A stretch of DNA of 64,000 nt from JADKIH01 sp031417395. Its GTDB lineage: Bacteria > Bacteroidota > Bacteroidia > AKYH767-A > 2013-40CM-41-45. Where the stretch lies: positions 80,886 to 144,885 of the forward strand of contig JANOVM010000057.1 in assembly GCA_031417395.1 (NCBI GenBank). Reading direction: 5' to 3'. The notes under the pieces were generated by a model. The model saw nothing but the letters and a program-made list of their open reading frames with translations, ran no database searches and was not told the DNA's origin. Position numbers and translations under genes: made by a program. This document shows positions 52,153 to 62,117 of the stretch, piece after piece; position 1 is the stretch's first letter; each line of letters begins with the position of its first letter.

Positions 52153-53373
52153 ATGAAGAAAATATCCATCCTTTTAATTTTTCTTATTATCCACGGTAGA
52201 ATAACTGCGGGTAGTTTTCGCTTTGAAAGTAAATTACCTCCGGTAGACAACACACACTACTATAAAATTCAACTTACTCCAGGCATCTATTCAAAACTTA
52301 GTCCCGGAAATTCTGATTTACGATTGTTTGACAGCGATCAAAAGGAAGTTCCATATATTATACGCGATGACGTACCGGTTAATCTTTCAACTTTTTTTGT
52401 GGAACATGAAATTGTCGACAAGAAATATTTGAAGGACAGTCTTACGCAAGTTATTATAAAAAACAAAGGCGGCGAACGGATCAGTAATATTAGTCTTGTT
52501 ATACGAAATGCTGAAGTAAATAAATCAATGCGTTTAGCGGGAAGCTACGACCGTAAGCAATGGTTTGTTGTTAAGGAAAATGAATTTATTTCATCAATTA
52601 GTAATAAGAAAAACGTCACAGAAATCAAACTCGTAAATTTTCCTCTTACGAATTATGATTTCTATAAAATTGAAATTGACGACAAACATTCTGCCCCTGT
52701 TGATATTATAAAAGTCGGTTTTTATGAAGCAAAAATAACTCAAGGAATATTTACCCAATTAAAATCATCGTTTGTTGTTTCGGACAGCACAAAGCAAAAA
52801 ACAACATGGGTGCATCTAATGCTTGACGATACTTTGGAAATTAATGAAGTGCAATTTAATATTCATGCTCCGGAATATTTTCTTAGGCAGGTGAATGTAT
52901 ATTACACCAATAATAAATCAAAAAGGAATTATCGTGATTATATAGAGCAGTTTTCGCTTAATTCAAAATTGCCTCTTCGGTTTTCAATCGGCTCAATAAG
53001 AACAAAGGAATTGTGGTATGAAGTTCAGAATGAAGATAATGCACCTTTGCAATTTTCCGATGTACAATGTTTTCAGATTAACCATTATTGCATTGCTAAC
53101 CTCGAAAAGGGCGGCGATTACACACTACGTTTTGGTGATTCTTTACTTAATTCACCGAATTACGATTTAAGACATTTTCAGTCAGTTATTCCTGCGGAAT
53201 TGGATTTAATCATTCCCGGAGAACTTAAGTCAATTGCACCAATGCAAATGAGTAATGAAGAAAAAGGATTTGGAAAAATATTTTCTGATAAACGATTTAT
53301 ATGGATGTCGTTGATTGTTGTAATAGGTTTACTCGGATTTGTTACATTCAGAATGATGAAGGATATAAAGTAG
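52153..53373 (+). CDS. DUF3999-family secreted protein with C-terminal anchor
   Basis: This 406-aa product begins with a signal peptide, followed by a large beta-sandwich region starting FRFESKLPPVDNTHYYKI, and ends in one membrane helix (FIWMSLIVVIGLLGFVTFRM) near residue 390. Genes of this family regularly follow DUF2339 genes; the start codon here touches the DUF2339 stop, so the pair is co-transcribed and probably forms one envelope complex. Function unknown. Confidence 0.85.
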   Translation: MKKISILLIFLIIHGRITAGSFRFESKLPPVDNTHYYKIQLTPGIYSKLSPGNSDLRLFDSDQKEVPYIIRDDVPVNLSTFFVEHEIVDKKYLKDSLTQVIIKNKGGERISNISLVIRNAEVNKSMRLAGSYDRKQWFVVKENEFISSISNKKNVTEIKLVNFPLTNYDFYKIEIDDKHSAPVDIIKVGFYEAKITQGIFTQLKSSFVVSDSTKQKTTWVHLMLDDTLEINEVQFNIHAPEYFLRQVNVYYTNNKSKRNYRDYIEQFSLNSKLPLRFSIGSIRTKELWYEVQNEDNAPLQFSDVQCFQINHYCIANLEKGGDYTLRFGDSLLNSPNYDLRHFQSVIPAELDLIIPGELKSIAPMQMSNEEKGFGKIFSDKRFIWMSLIVVIGLLGFVTFRMMKDIK

Positions 53374-53398
53374 TGATGTAGCAATAAAAAGCAAAACC

Positions 53399-55801
53399 TT
53401 ATTTTATTCCCTTATCTAAAATTTCAATATGTAATTCCAGTCTTTCTCCATTTTCATCGACAATTGTTATAAAGTGTTTCCCCGGTTGTGGACTTAATCC
53501 CATCTGATGAAAGTGTCGGGTAGATCCTATATATTCATCGTCTAAATGCCAGTATATTTTCGTTTCGGAATTGCGATGGGCTACTTCAAAAATTGTTTTT
53601 CCGGTTTTTCCGTCGAGCTCTATGGGAACATATATTTGTGTTGACTTTTTGGGATAGATAAATTCCATTGCTGAATTTTTTTCGTGGGAAGCACAATCTT
53701 TCATGAATTCAGGTAGTACCTTGTATTTACTGTTTTTTGATTTGTAGTACCATTCTTGTGCAGGGGGTAGTACAAACCATGACTTATGAATCATTCTAGA
53801 AGGGGATTCACAGTCACTGGTCACCCTGAATTTTCCTGTTGGATCAAGATGAATCATCTGGTGATATGGACAAGCCGAAGTCCGCAAACCTGCAAGGGGA
53901 ATCCATATCGAATCTTTCTCTTCACATATATCTGACGATAAGTATCCACTCTTGGAGCATATAGATACTTTTTCCATATTATCGTAAGGTTGATCAAACC
54001 AGGAAGAGGAAGGAAGATTATTAAAAATGTCAAAAAGAATTGGTGCAGCAGTAGCTATACCCGTGAGTCCGGGACGACCTTCACCATCAGCATTTCCAAC
54101 CCAAACAGCAACTACGTATCTCTGTGTAACGCCAATAGCCCAGCCATCTCGAAAGCCAAAACTTGTGCCCGTCTTCCAGGCAATTCGTTTCGAAGAAGTA
54201 AATTCTTTCCAGTTGTTTTCCAGTTCCGGACGATTTACTTCTTCCATTGCATTTAATGTTGACCATATCGAACCGGCGGAAAGTATTCCTTTTTCATTCA
54301 GTAATTCAAATGATGGTTTGATTTTATTATCTTCACTTTTGGTAAATAGGAGAGGATGTATATCGTTTGCATCGTAACGGCCGGAATTTTTCCCGAAATT
54401 TTTCAACACTCTTGCCATGCTTGCATACATGCCGGCAACATCCCACAAACTTCCTTCAGCTCCACCGAGGATAATGGATAGTCCGTAATAATCGGCAGGT
54501 TTATTTAATGTTGTCATTCCTATTTTCTTCAACAGATAATTAAACTTTCCAATGCCATAAGACTTTAGCATTCTAACTGCGGGTATGTTAAGCGAACGTT
54601 CCAGTGCTCTGCGTGCCGGCACTGCACCATCATATTCTTTGTTAAAATTTTGCGGTGAGTATCCTGCAATTTGTGTAGGAATATCGGCTACTAATGTCCC
54701 GGGAAGAATCTCTCCTTCCGAAAGCATAGAAGCAAACAAAAACGGCTTCAATATACTTCCTGTACTGCGCGGTGCTGTAATGACATCTACATCACTGTTC
54801 AATTCAGCGTTTTCAGGATGGTTTATGTTGCCAACATAAGCAAGTACATGGCCACTTGACACTTCGGCCACAAGAGCAGCTGCATTGTTAATTCCATTAG
54901 CAAATAATTCCTTATGATGCTTTTCTATAATCTCATTAACTCTTTTCTGTAATTCGATGTTTAATGTTGAATGTACGAGGGAATGAAAATTATTTTTTCT
55001 ATTCTTTTTTTCATTGCTTATTCGTGTTAGCAAATGTCCTGCTGTACGCGGAAGCGCATAGGGTTTTCCCGGCAAGGGTTCGTTTTGCGCAAGATGGCAG
55101 GTGTTTTTATCAATTTTACCGGTTAAGAAAAGTTTATTTAAAAGGCGATTTCTTTTTTGTACCAGTTTATCAGAATTCTTTCCGGGACGTATCATAGATG
55201 GATTGTTTGGTAAGACGGCAAACAATGCAGCTTCTCCCCATGAAATATCCTGCTGTTGTTTTCCATAGTATCTCCAGGCTGCTGCATCTAAGCCTGCCAC
55301 ATTGCCACCAAAGGGAGCATACGAGGCGTATAGGTTGATGATATCCTTCTTTGAATAGGTGCACTCCAGCCTCAAAGCCATAAATATCTCTATCAATTTT
55401 TCTGTAAAGGTTCTTTGTTTTCCTTTTCTAGCTAATCGTATTACCTGCATTGTAATTGTACTTCCACCGCTTTTAATTTTTCCGGCTTTAATATTATCTT
55501 TTATTGCACGAACAAGTGAAATGGGATCAACCCCGGGGTGATGATAAAATCGTTTGTCTTCGAAACAGATAATCGATTGTATGAATTTTCCGGAAATATT
55601 TTTCTGTGCAGGAAATCTCCATTGGCCATCGTCTGCAATGGATGCGCCTAATAGATTATCTTCTTTGTCCAGTAAAACAATGGAAACCGGTGTACGGAAT
55701 AATGGCTCCGGCAGACAGGTAACAAATAAATAAATAATAAATGCTAAAGCAAGCAGTAAACTAATTGCAATCCGCCGGCGTGTAAAAACTATTTTCAACA
55801 T
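53399..55801 (-). CDS. pbpC: Penicillin-binding protein 1C
   Basis: The 800-aa class A PBP has a membrane anchor (residues ~10-30), a glycosyltransferase domain with IICFEDKRFYHHPGVDP (catalytic Glu81), and a transpeptidase domain with a serine motif near STGSILK (around residue 347), SLNIPA, and KTGTSFGFRDGW (around 540). The last ~100 residues form the BiPBP_C domain typical of PBP1C. It polymerises and may cross-link peptidoglycan. It begins inside the stop of the alpha-2-macroglobulin gene (one shared base), an arrangement also known in Proteobacteria, so the two act together in wall defence or repair. Confidence 0.93.
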   Translation of the reverse strand: MLKIVFTRRRIAISLLLALAFIIYLFVTCLPEPLFRTPVSIVLLDKEDNLLGASIADDGQWRFPAQKNISGKFIQSIICFEDKRFYHHPGVDPISLVRAIKDNIKAGKIKSGGSTITMQVIRLARKGKQRTFTEKLIEIFMALRLECTYSKKDIINLYASYAPFGGNVAGLDAAAWRYYGKQQQDISWGEAALFAVLPNNPSMIRPGKNSDKLVQKRNRLLNKLFLTGKIDKNTCHLAQNEPLPGKPYALPRTAGHLLTRISNEKKNRKNNFHSLVHSTLNIELQKRVNEIIEKHHKELFANGINNAAALVAEVSSGHVLAYVGNINHPENAELNSDVDVITAPRSTGSILKPFLFASMLSEGEILPGTLVADIPTQIAGYSPQNFNKEYDGAVPARRALERSLNIPAVRMLKSYGIGKFNYLLKKIGMTTLNKPADYYGLSIILGGAEGSLWDVAGMYASMARVLKNFGKNSGRYDANDIHPLLFTKSEDNKIKPSFELLNEKGILSAGSIWSTLNAMEEVNRPELENNWKEFTSSKRIAWKTGTSFGFRDGWAIGVTQRYVVAVWVGNADGEGRPGLTGIATAAPILFDIFNNLPSSSWFDQPYDNMEKVSICSKSGYLSSDICEEKDSIWIPLAGLRTSACPYHQMIHLDPTGKFRVTSDCESPSRMIHKSWFVLPPAQEWYYKSKNSKYKVLPEFMKDCASHEKNSAMEFIYPKKSTQIYVPIELDGKTGKTIFEVAHRNSETKIYWHLDDEYIGSTRHFHQMGLSPQPGKHFITIVDENGERLELHIEILDKGIK

Positions 55802-58800
55802 TACTTCTTTGACAAATCAACAGGCTGCTCTTTTGTACCAATGGTAATCCATTTACCCGGTATTCGTGCGCTTATTGTTGCATCATACATTGCTTCACAG
55901 CTGACAGCAGGCAAATAATAGTTTCCGAGGTAACTTGCATTAAGATAAATCCTAAAAGTCTTCTTTCCCATTGCTTTTAAATCGAAGAAAGTATTGACTC
56001 TGTCGTCGCGTATATCCTGGTAACGGAATTCGGAGTTTTTTACTTCTCCGGCCGATTGATCGAGGCGGGAATTCATAATTTCCCAGCCCGAAGGAAATAA
56101 TTGTGTTAGTGCCATTTCTTTATAATCAACTTTTGCAGCTGTATTCGTAACGGTTGCTTCAGCATAAAAATCAGTTCCCTGACTCATGTTTGTTACATCA
56201 ATATCTTTTCCATCGATTGATTTGTAATCAATTTTCAATGTCAATCCGTTTTGAGAAGCAGTTTGATCATCCGTTGATGGAACACCTGATAAAATCAACC
56301 GAGCAAAAATCGGATTTTTCCCCTTGTTGGTAACCGAATAATTTCCATTGGCAGCATCGCTCAATTTTAATTCGATTTGTTTCATAACAGCTTGCGTATT
56401 TACCGGCTGTTCTTTTGTACTATTTAATTTATAGACAAATTCAAGAGAAGTACTCAGGCGTGAACTCTTGGTGTACTTTGCAATTGCAAGAAGTGCATAT
56501 GCTGTTGTATGCGTACTCATCCATTGATTACTGCATAAAGCCTCTGACAAAGCTTTCAACACAGGCAATGCTTCGCTTCGCTTGTTCATCAGACTAAGCG
56601 TTTCAAGTATTATCGCTTCATCTCTTTCATCGGAGCCATAGCTGCCTGACATTTCAGAATAGTTTTTAAAAGTTAAAGGCAATCCGGCAATAAGTTCTGC
56701 GGCTGCTGCACTCTGTCCGGCCATTTGATAAGCAGCTGCCAGACTCCACTTAGCAACATTAGGCAGACTTTTCTTTTCCCTGAGTCTGTTCATACTTCCA
56801 AGCTCTGGCGATTTGATCAATGCCAAAGTGTATAGACGATATGTTTGTGTAAGTATAGCCGATTGGTCATCTGTATATGTCCATGATGTTGCTCTGTTCC
56901 TTTGATATTTTTTCCACTGTTCCATCATTCCTGCCGGAAGAGAAAAACCCTTTTGTTCGGCTTCTATTAAAAAATGTCCGCCGTAATTTGTTGCATAATC
57001 ATCTTCTTTTGTTTCTCCCGGCCAGTAACTCAGTCCGCCGGAAGGAAGCAAAAATAACTTGAGTCTTTCAATTCCCGCTTTTATATTTTTTTCGGTTTCT
57101 TGTTTTTTCTGAGGAGAAAGATCCATGATATCGGCAAGATACAATTGAGGAAAAACAGAAGAGGTCGTTTGTTCAATGCATCCGTATGGATAATGAATAA
57201 GATAATCCAGACGTTTACCTAGATTGATGGGCGGCACGGATGAAAGCTCCAGCATTACATTATTTGTTCCCGCGACTCCGACTGCTTTATAAATACCATT
57301 CCAGTTTTGACCGGCGTCAAGCACAGTATCAATTACAGTGACCATACGCGGGTTCCTGTTCAGTACATTTAGTTCAACATTGGTTTCAGCTCTCTCTTTT
57401 CCGGAAGTTGCAATTATTTTAACACTTCCAATACCAATCATGGATTTTACTTTAAGCCTGAAATTAACCAGATCATCTCCCGGAAGATTAAAGTGAATAT
57501 TTTTCACAAGTCCTTTCTCTGCCGAAAAAATTCCATTGGGAATGATTTCTACTTTAACATCTTTCACCTGATTTTCGAGAGCAAAAACCGTAACGGGTAA
57601 TTCGGCAGTTTCTCCCGGGCCAAGCACACGCGGTAATGTTGCGAGAATCATCAGTGGTTTTTTCACAGGAACAGATTTCTCTGCAAGTCCATATGCGCCA
57701 TTTTTTCCTGCAATAACCATTACTCTAACTGAACCGACGTATTGCGGCATTTCAATTGTGTGTGAAGCTGTCTCACCTTTTTTCAAATGGAAAGGACCAA
57801 GAAATTTCACAACAGGTTTGAAGCGATTCGCTTTTTTTCCATCTTTTGGTTTTGACAAACCTTCGTCACCGCCAATGCTTAGTATTCTTTCCAGTCTTCC
57901 TCCCCAGGCACCCATAACGTTGTCGTATAAATCCCACGACTTAACGCCCAATGCTTCTCGTGCATAGAAGCTGCTCCAGGCATCAGGAGTTTTGAATCTT
58001 GTGAGATCTAACAGACCATCATCAACCATAGCAAGAGTGTATACCATTTCATTGCCTTTCTGTTCCCGTACACTCACTTTGAAAGATTCTTCCGGTTTTA
58101 AAACAGAAGGTAAAGATAGAATGGGTTGAATGTGTGTCCCCGGATTTTCAATTAGTAGAGGAATTACACCGTATAACCTTATCGGCAAATCGTTCATGGC
58201 TTGTGCATGAGGCTGCAGAAGCGTAGCATAAACATATATGTTGGGTGTCATTTCAGATGTGACGGTAAACCGATATTGGCTTTCACCCTTTTTACCTATA
58301 AGCCAGGCGCTTTTTAGAATCTTCGTTCCGGATTCAATACTGATTAAGGCACGACTGTTTTCACTCGTAGGAATGTTGAGTACAACTTCTTCCCCAACAA
58401 GATATTTTTCCTTATCAGAAGAAAATGAAAGCATGGAAGCGCTTCCGCCACCCTGTTCCCGTTGTCCGCGCCCTGCCCAACCCGGCCAGTCCATGTAAAA
58501 TACTTTACCTGTGCTATGTCCCGTTTCAATGTCTCGTGCCCGCAATAGATAACGACCCCAGGAAGGATAGGTTTCTCTGAGAGTCCAGGAGCCTTGACCG
58601 TTAACTACAGTAATAGTGTCAATTTTGATGAAGCGGTGAAAACGTGTATTATTATAATTGGAAAGATCTTCTGTCGATTTATCCCACCACCATCTCCATT
58701 CAATCTGATAAAATTCAATTTCAATTTTTCTTTTTCCCTGAACAGGATTTCCGTTTTTATCAACAGAAACAATTTTTACTAGATGATTGGTATCTGTCAA

Positions 58801-61386
58801 TAGCATTCCTCTGGCTTTATCGCCATTCGGAAGTTGAATACCTGTATACTCTTCATAGGGATGATAAGGAATAGCAAATCGATCGATGCTGAAATTCCCT
58901 CCCGGTTCGAAAACCTTTGTAACAAAATTCGCCTGGAGCATTCCCGGAGCTGCATTTTCAACTGCAATATCTGCTTCCACATTTGCTTTACCGAGTTCAT
59001 TCAATTGACCTTCGAAAAGCACTTGTTTATCAGAAGAAAAAGTACGCGTAGGATCATCAAATACATATTCGCTGTATTTTGGAAATGTTGTATTTCCTGC
59101 TGAAAGACTTACTTCCACATTTGCTTTCAGGTTTCGTGCAATGGCTCCGTGCAGCCAGCGAGCCTCAAGCTCTGCAGATTGTGTAAGTCCTTTTGAAAGA
59201 AATTTTTTCGCAAAGTCAAATTTTATTTTCAGCCTGTTGGGCATTATTGTTTCTATCCGTATGTTCTTTGTAAATGTGGCGGGTCCGGCTTTGACTTTTG
59301 CTTCCCAGCTCCCTGTTGGCGCTTCTTCATCGGTCACTGTTTGGAAAGTATAAAAGCCGCCGATGGAAGTGGTGCTCGTCATGCGACGGGTTAACTGTCC
59401 AAGCGGATTGTATAATTCAAATGTTACAGGATAATTATCAGGTAGCGCTTGCTGTTTGTTGTCGAGAATGAAGGTGATGAAGAGAGAGTCCCCCGGTCTC
59501 CATACTCCACGCTCGCCGTAAATAAATCCTTTAATTCCTTTTTGAACTTTTTCTCCGGCAACGTCAAACATACTCATGGAAAGCGAAGATCCGTCATCCA
59601 GTTTTAAGTATCCGCGTTGCTCATCTTTTTTAGCAATGAGAAGAAATGGTTTATCCGTAATGGTAGCCTCTGCCATTCCGTTTGAGTTTGTATTTAATTT
59701 TTTAATTATCTGCCGCTGCAGGTTGTATATTTCAATGGTTACTCCGGGAATGGGATTTGTGTTTTTAATATCATTCACAACTATGAGCATGCTGCCATCG
59801 CTTCCGCGTTTGGCAATTATTCCTAAATCAGAGGAAAGAACATTTCTGCTTATCCATCGGTTGGAAGAATAATATTCTTTTTTGCAAGGATCATCACGGT
59901 TAGACCATTGATAGTTTTCAAAGTCATCGTAATAATCTTCTACAAAATCCCAGCTGCTTGATTCTTTTTGTGCGGCGTCATCCCAGTTTTCTTCCTGTAT
60001 ATTGTCTTTTTGTGAAGCTGAAGAATCTATTTCCGTGCAAGGATAAAGGGAATATTTCTTTTTGAAGCTGATCGTGACTCTGTAAATTGCTCCCGGATCA
60101 GTTTTTATTAGTTCACTGAGATCAAGAGCATATTGATTCCATTTAGTAAAATCGGTTTGTTTCAGAGAAGCAAGCGATACGGATTTATTATATACCACAC
60201 GACCAACACGCGTCAGTTCATTGGCGCTTTCCATATCGTTAACCTGCAAGAACTGACTGATATTATCGGAAAATATTTTTACAATCTTTACATCGACTGA
60301 TTTGAGATTAACAGCTTCAAAAGGAAACATGAGCTCAGAAGATCCCGGAAGAATAACACCTTTTCCGCTAAGCCGTAACGAAGGTTTGATTTCCTCAAAT
60401 TGAATATTTCGGGAAATATTTTCCTTCATTGGTTTTCCCAATCCATTTTTAAGAGAAGCGTCAATGGTAAGCGTAAGTAAGGCTGTTTGACGAGTTGGAG
60501 GATAGACGCGTATAGTATTTCCTTCTATGACAAATCGAAAGTCACTCATGCCACCAAGTGTAATTAGGCCTTTAAGATTTTGAGATTCATCTAACGGATC
60601 GGAGAACTGCAACAAAAGATATTGGTCGGTTTCCTGTTGAACAACACGCGCATCCATCAGGGTGAAGTCATCGAGGGCAGGAACCGTGGCAGTATCGGAA
60701 CCGGTAAGTTTGAGTCCAAGTGGAGAGCCATTCCAAGATAAAACAACATGCGAAGAATCTTCTGCTCGAACGATGCCGTCTACAGTAAATGTATGAATAC
60801 GACCTGCTGCATCGTGTGACCAGCGAATGGGAAGTTCGTTTTCTCGTTGAGAAGCTTTTAGAATTTTCTCTACTTTATCGGCATCGGCTACATCAGCAGT
60901 CACAAGATTACCTGTAAGATATTGTCTGTTGAAGTTTCTGTTATCGAGAGGGAAAAGACCTTCTTTATGCACTTCGAATGATTGCCTGATGATTTGAAAG
61001 TCAAAGGAGAATTCTTTGAATTTTTCCGGAACTTTCATCACTTCGCCAAGACGAAAAGTTACTTTGTAAAGAATTCCCTGCGTCATTCTGCCCGCCGGGC
61101 GGAATTCAATAGTCCTTTCATCTTTCCAGACAGCAGTTCCTTTTATTGACGGAGTAAATTCGAACAATGATTTATCAATGACCTGACCTGTTTCATTGTT
61201 TTTGATTACATCGTTTGCAAGGCGAATGCTTATAGGAGATTCTGATGAAATAGTTCCTGATGTAAAAGCGGAAATATATGCTTTGAAAGCAGGATCAATA
61301 ACTGTTTTATCTTTTTTGCCGCATGAATAGCAAAAAAGCAGTATAAACAATAAACAGGATAATCGTAGAGAGAAAGTGTTTTTCAT
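55801..61386 (-). CDS. Alpha-2-macroglobulin-family lipoprotein (YfhM-like)
   Basis: The start at ATG 61386 begins a lipoprotein signal (FILLFCYSCGKK); a start 24 bp upstream is less likely. The 1861-aa protein has the bacterial alpha-2-macroglobulin architecture: N-terminal macroglobulin-like MG domains, the family stretch GWRPGDS-like GERGVWRPGDSLFITFILD, a bait region, and the thioester motif YGCIEQT. The Cys is at 57180-57178 and Glu/Gln follow, so the thioester should form. A terpenoid-like helical domain with YATNYGGHFLIEAEQKGF comes next. Such proteins trap incoming proteases in the periplasm. It is followed by pbpC, the usual partner. Confidence 0.94.
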   Translation of the reverse strand: MKNTFSLRLSCLLFILLFCYSCGKKDKTVIDPAFKAYISAFTSGTISSESPISIRLANDVIKNNETGQVIDKSLFEFTPSIKGTAVWKDERTIEFRPAGRMTQGILYKVTFRLGEVMKVPEKFKEFSFDFQIIRQSFEVHKEGLFPLDNRNFNRQYLTGNLVTADVADADKVEKILKASQRENELPIRWSHDAAGRIHTFTVDGIVRAEDSSHVVLSWNGSPLGLKLTGSDTATVPALDDFTLMDARVVQQETDQYLLLQFSDPLDESQNLKGLITLGGMSDFRFVIEGNTIRVYPPTRQTALLTLTIDASLKNGLGKPMKENISRNIQFEEIKPSLRLSGKGVILPGSSELMFPFEAVNLKSVDVKIVKIFSDNISQFLQVNDMESANELTRVGRVVYNKSVSLASLKQTDFTKWNQYALDLSELIKTDPGAIYRVTISFKKKYSLYPCTEIDSSASQKDNIQEENWDDAAQKESSSWDFVEDYYDDFENYQWSNRDDPCKKEYYSSNRWISRNVLSSDLGIIAKRGSDGSMLIVVNDIKNTNPIPGVTIEIYNLQRQIIKKLNTNSNGMAEATITDKPFLLIAKKDEQRGYLKLDDGSSLSMSMFDVAGEKVQKGIKGFIYGERGVWRPGDSLFITFILDNKQQALPDNYPVTFELYNPLGQLTRRMTSTTSIGGFYTFQTVTDEEAPTGSWEAKVKAGPATFTKNIRIETIMPNRLKIKFDFAKKFLSKGLTQSAELEARWLHGAIARNLKANVEVSLSAGNTTFPKYSEYVFDDPTRTFSSDKQVLFEGQLNELGKANVEADIAVENAAPGMLQANFVTKVFEPGGNFSIDRFAIPYHPYEEYTGIQLPNGDKARGMLLTDTNHLVKIVSVDKNGNPVQGKRKIEIEFYQIEWRWWWDKSTEDLSNYNNTRFHRFIKIDTITVVNGQGSWTLRETYPSWGRYLLRARDIETGHSTGKVFYMDWPGWAGRGQREQGGGSASMLSFSSDKEKYLVGEEVVLNIPTSENSRALISIESGTKILKSAWLIGKKGESQYRFTVTSEMTPNIYVYATLLQPHAQAMNDLPIRLYGVIPLLIENPGTHIQPILSLPSVLKPEESFKVSVREQKGNEMVYTLAMVDDGLLDLTRFKTPDAWSSFYAREALGVKSWDLYDNVMGAWGGRLERILSIGGDEGLSKPKDGKKANRFKPVVKFLGPFHLKKGETASHTIEMPQYVGSVRVMVIAGKNGAYGLAEKSVPVKKPLMILATLPRVLGPGETAELPVTVFALENQVKDVKVEIIPNGIFSAEKGLVKNIHFNLPGDDLVNFRLKVKSMIGIGSVKIIATSGKERAETNVELNVLNRNPRMVTVIDTVLDAGQNWNGIYKAVGVAGTNNVMLELSSVPPINLGKRLDYLIHYPYGCIEQTTSSVFPQLYLADIMDLSPQKKQETEKNIKAGIERLKLFLLPSGGLSYWPGETKEDDYATNYGGHFLIEAEQKGFSLPAGMMEQWKKYQRNRATSWTYTDDQSAILTQTYRLYTLALIKSPELGSMNRLREKKSLPNVAKWSLAAAYQMAGQSAAAAELIAGLPLTFKNYSEMSGSYGSDERDEAIILETLSLMNKRSEALPVLKALSEALCSNQWMSTHTTAYALLAIAKYTKSSRLSTSLEFVYKLNSTKEQPVNTQAVMKQIELKLSDAANGNYSVTNKGKNPIFARLILSGVPSTDDQTASQNGLTLKIDYKSIDGKDIDVTNMSQGTDFYAEATVTNTAAKVDYKEMALTQLFPSGWEIMNSRLDQSAGEVKNSEFRYQDIRDDRVNTFFDLKAMGKKTFRIYLNASYLGNYYLPAVSCEAMYDATISARIPGKWITIGTKEQPVDLSKK

Positions 61387-61494
61387 TCTTTTGTATTTGG
61401 TAGTAAACATATGAATTAATGGAAATATTTGAAAGGCAAATTTATTTTATGTATATTTAGAGTTTAATTCCATATCAAGTAATAAATTCGATTA

Positions 61495-62103
61495 TTGAGA
61501 TCAATTAGAATAATTTTATTTAGCATTTTTATTTATGTTTCCGCGGAAAATGCTTTGGGTCAAATCAATCCTTTACTTGGCCATTTTTATGCAAGTGAAC
61601 AGAATGGAGTTGTATTTCTAAGTTGGGAGATTATAGCAGGAAGCACCTGTAATGGTATTCAGATTTTTCGTTCAACAGATGATTTAAATTATGTACAGAT
61701 TAACGATATTCCCGGAATTTGCGGAAATATATCTTTTGCACAGGACTATATTTTTGAAGATATAAATGCTGTAAAGAACAAAACGAATTTTTATAAATTG
61801 AAATTGGGCACAAGCGGATATTCACCTGTAATTTCTGTTGAAATTATTGATATTAATACAAGTGGTTATCAAATAAGACCTAACCCGGTCCGGGAGAATT
61901 CAAAAATTTACTTTACTAATGAGACGAATAGTGAATCTCTCATTACCATTTACGATTTTAAAGGTGCTGAAGTTTATACAAACAGGACTCAGAATAATTA
62001 TTTTGATATTGACGGCAGCTTGTTTAATTCAGGGATTTATATTTTTACAATTTCAATTTCCGAAAACCGGTCTATAACAACCGGTAAATTGGTGATTCAT
62101 TAA
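61495..62103 (+). CDS. Short secreted protein with T9SS tail
   Basis: The 202-aa product starts at TTG 61495, the only start before its signal peptide (MRSIRIILFSIFIYVSAENA, with translation starting at TTG). The mature part is a single beta-domain: GVVFLSWEIIAGSTCNGIQI and DINAVKNKTNFYKLKL resemble a fibronectin type III-like fold. The last ~75 residues are a T9SS tail (YQIRPNPVREN, IYDFKGAEVY, FNSGIYIFTI). It lies 14 bp before the next cargo gene and may share its transcript. No catalytic motif. Confidence 0.75.
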   Translation: MRSIRIILFSIFIYVSAENALGQINPLLGHFYASEQNGVVFLSWEIIAGSTCNGIQIFRSTDDLNYVQINDIPGICGNISFAQDYIFEDINAVKNKTNFYKLKLGTSGYSPVISVEIIDINTSGYQIRPNPVRENSKIYFTNETNSESLITIYDFKGAEVYTNRTQNNYFDIDGSLFNSGIYIFTISISENRSITTGKLVIH

Positions 62104-62117
62104 ATTTATTATTTTGT

